Shown here: piece after piece, positions 26,399 to 36,285 of the stretch | Numbering within the stretch: the first letter of the stretch is position 1 | How the letters are laid out: every line of letters starts with the position of its first letter | From: Spongiibacter sp. IMCC21906 | GTDB lineage: Bacteria > Pseudomonadota > Gammaproteobacteria > Pseudomonadales > Spongiibacteraceae | DNA length: 64,000 nucleotides | Assembly (NCBI RefSeq): GCF_001010805.1 | Contig: NZ_CP011477.1 | Coordinates: forward strand, 558,001-622,000 | Direction: 5' to 3' | Made by a program: the position numbers and the translations under genes | Notes under the pieces: model-generated | Told to the model about the DNA's origin: nothing | Seen by the model: the letters and a program-made list of their open reading frames with translations, nothing else | Database searches by the model: none

Positions 26399-26914
26399 AT
26401 GAATAAAATAAATGCCATAACCTCGTTCTCGCTCTACCTGACCCTGCTGACGGGTGTGGTGGGTACCTCCCATGCCCAGGTGGGGGAGCTCAATGTTGTG
26501 CACAAAACCGGGATCGTGGCCGGGAGTCGTTGCGCCGAGGTTGAGTTTGATGACAGTTATCCCGCTCCTCGGGATGAATGCCTTTCCATAGAAGTAGCTG
26601 AAGAAACTCATCAGCTTAAAGGTGAGCTTGGCGCGAATTTTGGTGTGGAATATGCCCTTTCCGGCCTGGAAGATCGCTGCTACACCCTTAGTCATGTTTT
26701 GTTGCATCCGGATATGATCACGCCCAAAGGTGAAAAACGTCGCTATTATCAAAGAGAGCAGAAAATTGGTGCCTGTCAGGGTGGCGGTGATCGTTATGCG
26801 GATGTCTACAGCTGGTATATTGAAGAGCCTTGGGAGCTGGTGACAGGTGATTGGACGTTTAAAGTGCTATTGGATGGCGAGGAACTTGTTAGTGAGACAA
26901 TCACCGTCGAATAA
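26399..26914 (+). CDS. Secreted DUF3859-like protein
   Basis: A 171-residue protein with a signal peptide ending GTSHA-Q. The domain contains the FGVEYALSG segment, a VLLHPDMITPKG segment and the C-terminal EPWELVTGDWTFKVLLDGEELVSETITV strand pair, which I associate with DUF3859. Two or three cysteines are likely paired in the periplasm (RCAEVE, DECLS, DRCYTL, GACQGG). Function unknown. It is convergent with the TlpA-like gene. Confidence 0.72.
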   Translation: MNKINAITSFSLYLTLLTGVVGTSHAQVGELNVVHKTGIVAGSRCAEVEFDDSYPAPRDECLSIEVAEETHQLKGELGANFGVEYALSGLEDRCYTLSHVLLHPDMITPKGEKRRYYQREQKIGACQGGGDRYADVYSWYIEEPWELVTGDWTFKVLLDGEELVSETITVE

Positions 26915-26939
26915 GCCAATATTTGTCGCGATAAGCTGA

Positions 26940-27488
26940 TTATTTCTGCAATTCTTCTAGGCGTGCTTTAATGTGCGCGATCATTTGCGGACTGCCCCAG
27001 TCTGCCTTGCCCTCAAATCTAAAGCGAACCTGACCTTGGCTATCTACTAAATACGTCGTCGGTAGGCCTAATGGCTTCAGCCGTTGTGAATACAGCGTGG
27101 TGAGATCCATTAATATTGGAAAATCGATGGGGTTTGCGGTCACGAAGCGCCTTACTTTTGGCAGTGTATCGCCATAGTTCAGCGCCAGCATTCCCAGCTC
27201 TTGTGGCGAAATGGTTTGCCTAAGTCTATTGAGGGCGGGTAGCTCTTCTAGACAAGGTCCGCACCAACTGGCCCAAAGGTTGATTAATAACGGGGTGCCG
27301 CTTGGGATATCGCTGACTTGGTCGTCAAGGTTCAGCAGCTTTAAATCCTTCGGTAAATATAGGTCAGCTACCGGGATAAACGCTTTTTCTGCGAGTACAG
27401 GGGGGGCGAACATTGCCATTGCCAACACTAGAATCATGCCGGGAAAGTGAACGCAGCGGGGCATAGCCTGATAACTCAAGGAAAACAT
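26940..27488 (-). CDS. TlpA-like thiol-disulfide oxidoreductase
   Basis: A thioredoxin-fold protein with the active site WCGPC in LLINLWASWCGPCLEELPAL, and the cis-proline segment GLPTTYLVD. An N-terminal hydrophobic stretch ending PPVLA-E looks like a signal peptide, so it acts in the periplasm, probably in cytochrome c maturation or as a general reductant. Start candidates are 27527, 27488 and 27464; I chose 27488 because it leaves a normal signal peptide. A stand-alone gene. Confidence 0.88.
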   Translation of the reverse strand: MFSLSYQAMPRCVHFPGMILVLAMAMFAPPVLAEKAFIPVADLYLPKDLKLLNLDDQVSDIPSGTPLLINLWASWCGPCLEELPALNRLRQTISPQELGMLALNYGDTLPKVRRFVTANPIDFPILMDLTTLYSQRLKPLGLPTTYLVDSQGQVRFRFEGKADWGSPQMIAHIKARLEELQK

Positions 27489-27675
27489 ATGGGGAATTAT
27501 CGCATAGGCCCCTGCCCTTGAAATCATTCTGTACGAGTATTCTTTCTTTAAGGCTGGGTTGTCTTGTCTCCACGTCTTTGTACTGATTCAGGATTACTAT
27601 GGCGGCCTCTGCCCTCAGTCATTACCATATGGCCTTTGGTCGGGATGTCACCAGGCCGGTTTACTTGAGGGATGA

Positions 27676-30348
27676 ATGTTGAGGTCAATTGGCTTGGATG
27701 AGCTGCTCTCCTTGCAGGGCGAATGCGTGGTGTTAATGCCTAATGACGCTGCGGCGCGCCAATGCCGAGACGCGCTGGCGACGTTGCGGGGTGGCCACGA
27801 CCAAGCCTTTCTGGAGACGATCTCTGTTATGCCTGCCGATCAGTGGCTGGCCGAACTGTGGGATAGTAGTTTTCCCGACAAACAAGTGTTGCGCCCTATT
27901 CAGCTGCTGGCCTTAGCCCGCAAGATTATTGAAGATAGTGAGTACTTCCCTGCCAATTGTCTTAACCCATTGGCGATTACACGCCAGTTTGTGGATGCCT
28001 TTCAGCTGCATGCTGAGTATCAGCTGGAAACTCGTCGGGAAGATTATTTGTTTTCGCCGGAGTTTCAGGGTTTTTATCATTGGCGAATCGCTCTGCAACA
28101 GCAGTTAGACCAGCAGCAGGCTTTAAGTAGTCAGCAGTTGCCAGCGCATTTGTTGGCCTTGCTTGGCGACGGTCGTCTGCCTCTGCCGGACTATGTCATT
28201 TGTAGTGAGCAGCTGCAGTTAAGTCCCGCTATGGCAGAGTTTGTTACGGTTTGTCAGCAACAAAGTCAGGGGCTGCAGTTGCGTTCTGTCGAAGCCGCAC
28301 CCTCCCCTGATGTTAAGTTGCTTGTTAGCCAACAGCTCCAGCAAGAATGTGAGGCGGTTGCCCAGTGGTTGGTCGAGCTGTTGCCTACGCTGCCTCAAGC
28401 AGCCAGTGTGGCGATAGTGGTGCCAGATATGACGCGCTATCAACATGCCCTAAACAGTGCGTTATCCCGTCAGCTCCACCCCGCCAGTTTATTTCCAAAA
28501 CTTGCGCCGTCGTCAGCTGAACCCTGGTTGTTTGAGGGCAGCGAAAAGATTTTATCTTTTCCTCTGATTCGTGCAGCCTGGGATGTGATATCGCTTAATA
28601 CTAATAAATTAGAAACAGAACATTTAAGTCGCATATTGCGCTCTAGGTTTGTACGAGGATGGCCTGAAAAACGCAGTGAAAGAGCGAGCTTGGATTTACG
28701 CTGGCGGGATCGAATGGGGCCTGAATCAAGTTTAAAGTCGGCGCTTGCTTTATCAACAAAAATTATTGCTGAAGATCCAGAAATTCTCGCGCCGTTACAG
28801 GAACTCGATGAACTCATAAGCGCCGCACCTAATCGTCAGCTCCCGTCAGTTTGGGTACGTTTTTTCGACAATTTATTGCTTTGTTCTGGCTGGCCAAATG
28901 CTGACGATAATGATTTGGTGGTTATGCAGTGTCGCCGTGGTTTTAGTCAGGCAATGGACGTGTTTCGTGCACTGGATAGGCAGCTGGGGCCAATTAATCA
29001 CGGCGATGCGCTGTCTTGGTTGCAACATATACTGTCTACCAAGCGCTTTTCTATTACTCGTGATTGCCATTGCCCGGTGCGAGTGATGTCCTATGACGAT
29101 GCCTTTGGTCGACAGTTTGATGCAACTTGGATCATGGGTTTGGATGATTCGGCCTTGCCCAGAAGAGCCGAGCCGTCGGCGTTTTTACCCCTTCACTTGC
29201 AGAAAAATTCAGGTATTCCTGATAGCCAGCCCGCATTAATGTTGAAACGAGACCAGCGCTTGTTAGATGCCTTATTGCTTAGTGCCCCCATTGTTTACGT
29301 TAGCTATTGCCGTCAAAATGAAGCGGGTAGTCCATTGGCGTTAAGCAGTCTTTTGAATGAATTTTCTGAGCACAAATTTAGCGAAATAGCGCTATCTTAT
29401 ACGTGTTCTGCCGATTTAATTAAGACGCAAAATGATGATGTAAATAGTGTTGATGTTGAGGAAAGAAAAAAGTTAAAAGGCGGCACAGGATTGTTTAAAG
29501 AATATGCTTCAAGTCCCTTTTTTGCCTTTTTAAAATACCGTCTTAATTTAAAAGAATTTCCGGCTTCGGAGGAAGGCTTGGACCATCGGGTTCAGGGTAT
29601 TTTAGTACACGATAGTCTGCAGTATTTTTGGGAAGAGGTCGTCGATAGCAAAACCCTGTTAGCGATGACGGATGCACAATTTACTGAGATGGTAAGTCGC
29701 TGTGTGCAAAAGGCATTTACCTACCCTGAGTTAAAAAGCAGTCGTTATGGTGAAGCCCTTAAAGGTTTGGAAAAGCGTCGTTTAATAAGCTTGCTTAGCG
29801 CATGGTTGCATGAAAAAGAAAAACAAAGAATAGAGGCTTTTGAGGTTGTGGCTACCGAGCAGGAGCGGGAGTGTGAGTTTATGGGGATCCCCCTCCGGCT
29901 GCGGATAGATCGCATCGACAGGGTGGGTGAGCATACGTTGCTGATCGACTACAAAACCGGGCAAGTTCAGGGTAAGGCGCTAAACGTTGACGAAATGACT
30001 GAGCCCCAGCTACCGATATATGCCTTGGTCGAGGCCGAGGCCGGGCGAGGTGTCGATGGGGTGATGCTGGCGCAGGTGAAAAGCCCGGAGGACCTGGCTA
30101 TTCATATGCGCAGTAATTGGGCTAACAGCGTGATTCCTAAGCGGGCCAGCAAAAATACCGATGTCGATAGCTCCGACAAATGGGATGCGGAAATGGCGGC
30201 GTGGCAAAAGGCCTTGTCGGCAATGGCTCAAGGTATTCTTGGGGGCAACATTGCCCACGATTTTAGCCGTAACCACAGTCGGGGGTTCAGTAGCTTTTTG
30301 TTACCGCTGCTCCGGGGTGAGGATCAGCATGGGGAGGCTGAAGAATGA
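27676..30348 (+). CDS. AddB-like DNA repair nuclease (TIGR03623-type)
   Basis: An 890-residue protein with a degenerate N-terminal helicase-like region (beginning VVLMPNDAAARQCRDAL) and a C-terminal PD-(D/E)XK nuclease domain with LRIDRIDRV and LLIDYKTGQ near residues 740-765. This is the layout of the probable DNA repair protein family that partners a UvrD-like helicase, equivalent to AddB. The four cysteines that normally bind an iron-sulfur cluster around the nuclease seem absent: the usual CPF motif reads SSPF, and the usual terminal CxxC...C segment reads as phenylalanine and leucine positions. The stop overlaps the helicase start by 4 bp. A GAGG site precedes the ATG at 27676. Confidence 0.87.
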   Translation: MLRSIGLDELLSLQGECVVLMPNDAAARQCRDALATLRGGHDQAFLETISVMPADQWLAELWDSSFPDKQVLRPIQLLALARKIIEDSEYFPANCLNPLAITRQFVDAFQLHAEYQLETRREDYLFSPEFQGFYHWRIALQQQLDQQQALSSQQLPAHLLALLGDGRLPLPDYVICSEQLQLSPAMAEFVTVCQQQSQGLQLRSVEAAPSPDVKLLVSQQLQQECEAVAQWLVELLPTLPQAASVAIVVPDMTRYQHALNSALSRQLHPASLFPKLAPSSAEPWLFEGSEKILSFPLIRAAWDVISLNTNKLETEHLSRILRSRFVRGWPEKRSERASLDLRWRDRMGPESSLKSALALSTKIIAEDPEILAPLQELDELISAAPNRQLPSVWVRFFDNLLLCSGWPNADDNDLVVMQCRRGFSQAMDVFRALDRQLGPINHGDALSWLQHILSTKRFSITRDCHCPVRVMSYDDAFGRQFDATWIMGLDDSALPRRAEPSAFLPLHLQKNSGIPDSQPALMLKRDQRLLDALLLSAPIVYVSYCRQNEAGSPLALSSLLNEFSEHKFSEIALSYTCSADLIKTQNDDVNSVDVEERKKLKGGTGLFKEYASSPFFAFLKYRLNLKEFPASEEGLDHRVQGILVHDSLQYFWEEVVDSKTLLAMTDAQFTEMVSRCVQKAFTYPELKSSRYGEALKGLEKRRLISLLSAWLHEKEKQRIEAFEVVATEQERECEFMGIPLRLRIDRIDRVGEHTLLIDYKTGQVQGKALNVDEMTEPQLPIYALVEAEAGRGVDGVMLAQVKSPEDLAIHMRSNWANSVIPKRASKNTDVDSSDKWDAEMAAWQKALSAMAQGILGGNIAHDFSRNHSRGFSSFLLPLLRGEDQHGEAEE

Positions 30349-33300
30349 GTCAGCAACTTCCCCCCGATCAAGCCCAGCGCGATCGTGCTGTAGATCCGAG
30401 TAAATCTGTATTAGTGAGAGCGCCTGCGGGCTCAGGCAAAACCGGCGTGTTGTTATTGCGCTACCTGCGCTGCTTACTCACCGTGGAGCAGCCTGAGCAG
30501 GTTGTCGCCATTACGTTTACCAATAAGGCCGCCGGTGAAATTAAAGAGCGGGTGATGACCGCATTAATGGCCGACCCGGCGGGCTCCTCAGATAACCCCT
30601 TTGAACAGGCTATAAATGACGCGGTGGCGGCGGTGTTGGCGAGGGACGCCCAGCGCCAATGGCAGTTATTGGAAAACAGCGCCCGACTTCGTATTGCTAC
30701 TTTTGATAGTTTTTGCGGCAGCATTACACGGCGTTTGCCGCTGCTGTCTGGCATGGGCGCGGCTAGCCCCCTGACGGACAGCGACGCACTTTATCGCAAT
30801 GCAATTTTGCAGTTGTTCAGAGAGTTGGATGATCCCAGTTGCCCAGAAGATTTAAAAGGCGCTTTGGAGCGACTGCTTGCCTATGGCAGCAACCGTATCG
30901 AAAGTCTGCTGCCTTTGTTGTCTTCGTTACTGGCGAAGCGGGATCAGTGGCTGGACGATATTGTGAATGGCGATGCCGAGCTTATGGAAGAGGCACTTCA
31001 GCAAGAAGTGTTAGGAATTTTTCACCGTGAAATAGCGGTGCTGAAAAAGCGTGATATCAGCACATTGCTCTCGGCTTTTGTAGAATCATCCGGTTTTAAT
31101 GATCAGCACGCTTGGGCCGCCGATGTAGATGTATCAATGGCCGATCCGGTTCAACAGTTTGATCTGATGCAACAGCTTGCAGCTACGATGCTCAGCGGTA
31201 AGGGCGAACTGTATAAACCCGGCTCAGTTCACTACGCCAAATTTATTAAGGGTGAGCCCGGCACTCAAATAGCCAAAGATTGGTTGAGTCGCCGTCAAGA
31301 CAATGACGACTATGAGCCGCTGTCTGCGGCCTTTGTTAATCTTGCCAGTTTGCCACCGCTTGTTATGCCTGCCAGTAGTCGCCAATTGGTGGATGATTTC
31401 CGCTGCGCACTGAAATACCTGGTCGCGTATTTGCGCTTAGAGTTTGAGCGTCGGGGCGGGGTGGATTTTGGCGAAATTGCCCAGCGGGCGATTTATGCGC
31501 TGCGCCCTGGTGAGCTTGATGTTGGTGAGGCCATTCTGGAGGAAGATCGCATTGCGCATATTTTGGTGGACGAAATGCAAGACACCTCCGTTAGCCAAAT
31601 TCAGCTGCTAAAAAACCTCTGCCAAGATTGGCAGGAAGGCGATGGTCGCAGCGTATTTTTCTGCGGGGATTTGCAGCAGTCTATCTACGCGTTTCGGGGC
31701 AGTCTGGTCGAGTTGTTTGACGAGTTGATTCAAGAGGGGCGATTTGCCAATCGCACTTTAGAGCAGCTGCAGCTTACGGCAAATTTCCGGTCTGCAGCCA
31801 TGCTGGTGAATTGGGTGAATCACAGTTTTCAGCAGATATTTTCGAATAAAGGCCGCAGCTATACGGCAGCTGAACCCCAGCGAAACATGCCGGGACAGCT
31901 ACATATTCACCCTCAGCGGCAGGGCTTTAATGTTAAGGCAAAGGTTCAAGCTGGGAATGCCGAGGCCGACGATATTGTTGCGCTAATTAAAGCTTATCAA
32001 GCTGAAGATGCTCAAACTGGGCAGGAGCGGCGTATCGCCATTCTGGTTCGTAGCCGTAGCCATTTAGCTAGAATTATCCCCGCGCTAAAACAAGCCGATA
32101 TCCCTTTTTCTGGGCAGGACATCGATACCTTGTCGCAAACACCGGCGGTGCTGGATTTTACGGCCTTGTTACGGGCGCTCTGGCATGAGGCTGACGATGT
32201 GGCGTGGGCAAGGCTGCTGCGGGCACCCTTTGTCGGTTTGAGTTGGGATGATATACGTCGTCTGCGAATGGCCGGGGGCTTATTGCGAGATGCGCTGATT
32301 CATGGCGAGCTTGCTCTGAGTGAGGCGGGCGAAGCGGCACGAGCAAAGCTGGTGGAGATAGTTTTGTGGATAGAGGCGCAGCCCCAAAGCCGGGACTTAC
32401 GCTGGGCTTTGCGTAGCAGCTGGCATTCATTGGGTGGTCCTGCCTGCGTCAGTGACGCCGAGTATCGTGATGTAGACCGGGTGCTAGCGTTGCTGAACGA
32501 GCATGCTCCAGCGGGCATATTGGAAGATATCCATGCCTTTGAGGCGGCAATTGCTCGCTTGTTTGCCACTCCGCCAGCGAGCAATGTTGAGTTGATGACT
32601 GTACATAAATCTAAGGGGCTGGAATTTGATGTGGTGATGCTGCCGGGGCTGGGTGGGCGAGGGCGCAACGAAGACAGTCCGCTGCTGGTGTGGCGGCGGC
32701 TTCAGGGGCACATGGTGTTTGCGCCCAAACCCCAAGCTGGTGATGAGCCAGCAAGCCGGGTTTACGCGTTTTTAGACGCCCAACGTCGACAAGCGTTGGA
32801 CGAAGAGCTAGACCGGCAACTCTACGTGGCCCTCACTCGAGCCAAAGCCCACCTGCATCTCTTTGGTTTGGTGAGCGAAGACAAGGCAGGGGAGTTAAAG
32901 CCAGAGTCTTCGTCTTTTTTAGGTCGGTTATGGGACTCGGTGGCACCGGCTTATGATGATGCGCGTTGCTTCACTGAAAGCGATGAGGAAAACCAGCTCC
33001 GGGTGCCGATGGCACCGCGATTAAAGGCACTGGATATGAGTTTGCAGTCCATTTTTGAGCCTCCAGCGCTGACGCTGTCACCACTGCAGCAAGCTCAGCG
33101 GCACAGCGAGAATGCGGTATTAGAAGATAATATCGAGCAGCGTGCTGTGGGTATTGTCTTCCATGAGTTAATGGAAAAGCTTGGCAAGAACGGGGAGCGT
33201 AATTATTTATTTACAGACCGCGAACAGCTGCGGTCGCGAATATTGCTGCGGCTGCGGCATCACTGCCACCCCGAGCCGGGCTTGGATAACAGCGCAGATC

Positions 33301-33659
33301 AACTGCTGCAATTGTTGGATAATACCCAGCGTTGTCCTTCGGGCCAGTGGATCTTGTCAAGCTACCAATGGCAGGCTAATGAACAAACTCTGCGGCGCTT
33401 GGTGGGCGGGCAATGGCAATCGCTTATTCTGGACAGGATTTTTATCGAATCTTCAGCCGATGGCGACAAATGCTGGATTATTGACTATAAAACAGCAAGG
33501 GCTAAGGGCAATGTGGAGGCGTTTTTCAGCAATGAGGCTGACCGTTATCGTTCAAAAATGGCAATATACCGTAATGCTTTGCTCGCAACTGGGGTAGAAT
33601 GCCCGGTTTCCACGGCCTTGTACTTTCCAGCCCATCAACGGTTAGTGGTTTTAGACTAA
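30345..33659 (+). CDS. AddA-like UvrD helicase with C-terminal nuclease
   Basis: A 1104-residue SF1 helicase with Walker A APAGSGKTG (near residues 25-33), motif Ia ITFTNKAAGEIKERV, Walker B VDEMQDTS, motif III GDLQQSIYAFRG, motif IV LTANFRS, motif V MTVHKSKGLEFD and motif VI YVALTRAKAHLHL. The C-terminus holds a second nuclease-like domain with DRIFIE and IIDYKTA. It pairs with the AddB-like gene just upstream (4-bp overlap), forming a complex expected to process double-strand DNA ends for RecA-dependent repair, in place of RecBCD or alongside it. Confidence 0.92.
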   Translation: MSQQLPPDQAQRDRAVDPSKSVLVRAPAGSGKTGVLLLRYLRCLLTVEQPEQVVAITFTNKAAGEIKERVMTALMADPAGSSDNPFEQAINDAVAAVLARDAQRQWQLLENSARLRIATFDSFCGSITRRLPLLSGMGAASPLTDSDALYRNAILQLFRELDDPSCPEDLKGALERLLAYGSNRIESLLPLLSSLLAKRDQWLDDIVNGDAELMEEALQQEVLGIFHREIAVLKKRDISTLLSAFVESSGFNDQHAWAADVDVSMADPVQQFDLMQQLAATMLSGKGELYKPGSVHYAKFIKGEPGTQIAKDWLSRRQDNDDYEPLSAAFVNLASLPPLVMPASSRQLVDDFRCALKYLVAYLRLEFERRGGVDFGEIAQRAIYALRPGELDVGEAILEEDRIAHILVDEMQDTSVSQIQLLKNLCQDWQEGDGRSVFFCGDLQQSIYAFRGSLVELFDELIQEGRFANRTLEQLQLTANFRSAAMLVNWVNHSFQQIFSNKGRSYTAAEPQRNMPGQLHIHPQRQGFNVKAKVQAGNAEADDIVALIKAYQAEDAQTGQERRIAILVRSRSHLARIIPALKQADIPFSGQDIDTLSQTPAVLDFTALLRALWHEADDVAWARLLRAPFVGLSWDDIRRLRMAGGLLRDALIHGELALSEAGEAARAKLVEIVLWIEAQPQSRDLRWALRSSWHSLGGPACVSDAEYRDVDRVLALLNEHAPAGILEDIHAFEAAIARLFATPPASNVELMTVHKSKGLEFDVVMLPGLGGRGRNEDSPLLVWRRLQGHMVFAPKPQAGDEPASRVYAFLDAQRRQALDEELDRQLYVALTRAKAHLHLFGLVSEDKAGELKPESSSFLGRLWDSVAPAYDDARCFTESDEENQLRVPMAPRLKALDMSLQSIFEPPALTLSPLQQAQRHSENAVLEDNIEQRAVGIVFHELMEKLGKNGERNYLFTDREQLRSRILLRLRHHCHPEPGLDNSADQLLQLLDNTQRCPSGQWILSSYQWQANEQTLRRLVGGQWQSLILDRIFIESSADGDKCWIIDYKTARAKGNVEAFFSNEADRYRSKMAIYRNALLATGVECPVSTALYFPAHQRLVVLD

Positions 33660-33703
33660 TTTAATAAGCACTATTGGTGCCCGTAATAGGAAGATTGGAC
33701 TGC

Positions 33704-34354
33704 GTGAAATCTACGTTTTCACTAATATTAAGCGCGCTGCTGCTTTGTGGCTGTGCAAGCCTGGGCGGTGGTGATGTCAGTACTCGCCAGCCCGATGCTG
33801 AGCGCCCTCATAATTTAGAGGCGACAGTAGAGAAGGTGGCGGCGGAGCAAGAGCCGGCGTCAGAATCTGCCGCTGGCGAGCAACCTCCCACTAATGCCAG
33901 TACAAGGCCTGCCCCCACGTTTACTATGCCCACGCCTTCGGCGCGGCGGGCGCTGCTGGGTAAATGGTACGGTATTGCTAAAGGCAATGATGGCGGTAGC
34001 AAAGAATGGCTGATCGAAAGGTTAACTGACGGCACCTATCGCATTGATTTTCGTTTTACCTCTGCCAGCGGGGCCATTACCTCCCAGTCTGAGGTAGGCT
34101 TTTGGGGTGTGTCGGAAGATATTTATTTCCGTATTTTTCGGGGTTGGGCGGAGTTAAATGGGATGAGATCTGCCGATCCCACTGACCCAGATCATTATGA
34201 TGCCTATGAAATACTGGCCTTAAGCAGCAATTACTTCCGTTATCGACACCTGGGCTTGCGGGAAATCTATACCGTGAAAAAAATGCCCAATAACTTTAAG
34301 TTGCCGGTGGCGGCTAATAGCCAGCCCAGTCAACCGCTTAAATTCGAATACTAG
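33704..34354 (+). CDS. Lipoprotein of unknown function
   Basis: From the GTG at 33704 the protein has a lipoprotein signal with the lipobox LLLCGC and a conserved Cys, then a proline- and glutamate-rich linker of about 60 residues and a folded domain (LLGKWYGIAKGNDGGSKEWLIERLTDGTYRIDFRF) resembling the DUF-type WYG domain of small beta-barrel lipoproteins. The longer frame from 33674 would place charged residues before the signal. Function unknown. The stop codon lies inside the stem of a terminator. Confidence 0.72.
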   Translation: MKSTFSLILSALLLCGCASLGGGDVSTRQPDAERPHNLEATVEKVAAEQEPASESAAGEQPPTNASTRPAPTFTMPTPSARRALLGKWYGIAKGNDGGSKEWLIERLTDGTYRIDFRFTSASGAITSQSEVGFWGVSEDIYFRIFRGWAELNGMRSADPTDPDHYDAYEILALSSNYFRYRHLGLREIYTVKKMPNNFKLPVAANSQPSQPLKFEY

Positions 34355-34382
34355 AGCAGGAAGCTTTACCTGCTCTAGTTTC
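34351..34382 (+). terminator. Rho-independent terminator overlapping the lipoprotein stop
   Basis: CTAGAGCAGG (34351-34360) and CCTGCTCTAG (34369-34378) are a perfect 10-bp stem with an 8-base loop, followed by a short T run. The stop codon of the lipoprotein gene is within the left arm. Confidence 0.72.
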
Positions 34383-34488
34383 GGGTTCATCTTTTCAAAC
34401 GCAGCCTGCCAGCAACATTGTCTCGCCAATCGATAGAGTTGAGCGAGACTTTGCATGTGTTTTAATATCGATAACGGCTGCCCTTCAA

Positions 34489-34632
34489 TTAGATACTCAG
34501 ATTCAGTAGATCAATGACACCAATGGCAATTAAGTAACCGGCGACGATGTAGTTAAGCAGCCGTGGCCTAATAAGAATGGCGACCCCTGCAGCAATGGAA
34601 AGAATGGGGATAAGATCTAAGGTAATCGTCAT
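34489..34632 (-). CDS. DUF3096 miniprotein
   Basis: A 47-residue membrane miniprotein: it begins MTITLDLIPILSIAAG, then IRPRLLNYIVAGYLIAIGVIDLL, giving two hydrophobic helices around a conserved RPRLLNYIVA motif. This is the known DUF3096 family of small proteins. An AGGGA sequence lies 9 bases before the ATG. It lies between the lipoprotein terminator and the MFS gene cluster and has no evident partner. Confidence 0.82.
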   Translation of the reverse strand: MTITLDLIPILSIAAGVAILIRPRLLNYIVAGYLIAIGVIDLLNLSI

Positions 34633-34926
34633 TGAAAAGTCCCTGTGTTGTCATGTTTAGAATATGGATCGCAACGCCGCAATTTAGTTGCGTCATAGCT
34701 GTCGTACGACGGTTTTGCAGCCCTGCGAAGACGGTCATGAAAGGCCTGTATCTCGGCTCTTCATTACTAAAGTAGCACGTTGGCCGTATTTTTCCGCTTC
34801 TTATTGAATGTTGTCATTTTTTTAGACAAGGCTTTGAGGGGGGAGATACATACGTGGGGCTGAATAGCTTGTTTGGCCGTTATCCAGAGAAGAAAGATAA
34901 CAGCCAAACCCGTCGACATTCTTAAA
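34633..34926. other. Spacer with no clear gene
   Basis: A 294-bp stretch between the DUF3096 gene and the MFS gene. One open frame of about 50 codons on the minus strand begins MSTGLAVIFLL, but it has no ribosome-binding site and I do not call it. Confidence 0.5.
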
Positions 34927-36255
34927 TTAAATAGCCTCCCCTTGGTCCGCAATATCTTTGCGGATAGATTTGGCAGCTAATAATAAGTGCACAATACCCA
35001 TGATTGCCGCTATTGGAATAGTGATAAGCATGGCATATCGAAGACCGTCGTTACCCAAACTGGGAGTGAGCAAATCGCTAATAAAGCCAATGCTGAGGGG
35101 GCCCAAACCTAAACCAATCAGATTTAAAATCAGGTAAACAATCGCTGAGGATAAGGCTCGCATTCTATTGGGGACGAGATTGTGGGTAACGGCGATAATT
35201 GGCGGCAAATAGGTAGTGAGAAAAATGCCGGGAATGATGTAGCACATCAACCCGAGTGTTGGGTTGTCGACCAGAAATATACCGATTAAGAAAGGTAAGT
35301 AAACAGCGATCGATATGGCGGTGATCCATAAATACCAGCGTTCGTCCCGGCGACCAAAGCGATCAGAGAAGTAACCAACAAACCACGTCCCCAGGCCACC
35401 ACCCACACCTAAAATAAGCGCAAACCATGTGCCGACGGTGGCAGTACTAAGGTCGTGCACCCGAATAAAAAATGATGGCAACCAGTTGAGCAAGCCGTAG
35501 CCCGCAAAGGCGATAAACGCGGCTGCAGCACCCATATGCCGGAAGGTTTTTAAGCGCCATAGCTTGTTAAATACAAACCCTAAAGAGGGAGCCGGCGCAC
35601 CCGTTTCTTGCATCGTCTCGGGTTCGGTGCGGCCGCGTTTGGGCTCGTGTAAAAACACGCGAATACAGATAGCGAGAATAACACCGGGTATGCCCACGGC
35701 AAAAAAAGCGACTCGCCAGCCAAAGAATTCGTTGAGCCAGCCGCCTGCCAAAAATCCCAGCAACACACCGATGTTGACGCCAACCGTGTACAAGCCAATG
35801 GCGGTTGCTCGCTCGTAGCGAGAAAAGATGTCGGAAATAATAGAGTGGGACGGCGGGCTACATCCCGCTTCGCCAACCCCGACGCCAATTCGTACCAGCA
35901 GTAATTGAAAAAAACCGGTGACTAAACCACTGAGTGCGGTAAATAAACTCCAGATACCTACAGCAAGCGAGACAATATTCCGGCGATTGCCTCGATCTGC
36001 CCAGCGGGCAATGGGTAGCCCCATCACCACGTAAAACACGGCAAAAGCAAAACCGGTTAATAAACCCAGTTGTGTATCGGAAAGGAGTAATTCCTCCTTA
36101 ATGGGTTCTTGCAAAATAGATAGAATTTGCCGGTCAATAAAATTAAAAACATAAGCCGTCATTAATAAGCACAGCGAAAAATATTGATATTTTTTACTGT
36201 CGTAGGGGTCGTCGCTAGCGGCATTGTGCACGACAGTTTTTGAATTTGCTTTCAT
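34927..36255 (-). CDS. MFS transporter (spinster-like)
   Basis: A 442-residue major-facilitator protein with 12 hydrophobic segments. Conserved features are NFIDRQILSILQEPIKEEL near the first helix, ADRGNRRNIV in loop 2-3 and the GVGVGEAGCSPPSHSIISDIF segment typical of the spinster (SPNS)-related family. The ATG at 36255 is used rather than the upstream GTG at 36267. It is the last gene of the acyl-CoA cluster (19 bases from the phosphotransferase gene), consistent with uptake or export of the pathway's substrate. Confidence 0.88.
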   Translation of the reverse strand: MKANSKTVVHNAASDDPYDSKKYQYFSLCLLMTAYVFNFIDRQILSILQEPIKEELLLSDTQLGLLTGFAFAVFYVVMGLPIARWADRGNRRNIVSLAVGIWSLFTALSGLVTGFFQLLLVRIGVGVGEAGCSPPSHSIISDIFSRYERATAIGLYTVGVNIGVLLGFLAGGWLNEFFGWRVAFFAVGIPGVILAICIRVFLHEPKRGRTEPETMQETGAPAPSLGFVFNKLWRLKTFRHMGAAAAFIAFAGYGLLNWLPSFFIRVHDLSTATVGTWFALILGVGGGLGTWFVGYFSDRFGRRDERWYLWITAISIAVYLPFLIGIFLVDNPTLGLMCYIIPGIFLTTYLPPIIAVTHNLVPNRMRALSSAIVYLILNLIGLGLGPLSIGFISDLLTPSLGNDGLRYAMLITIPIAAIMGIVHLLLAAKSIRKDIADQGEAI

Positions 36256-36285
36256 TGTTATTCTCACTTGATCATGTGTGATGGA

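Noticed and set aside
34767-34919. 50-codon frame on the minus strand near the MFS gene
   Set aside because: One hydrophobic stretch but no ribosome-binding site and no family match.
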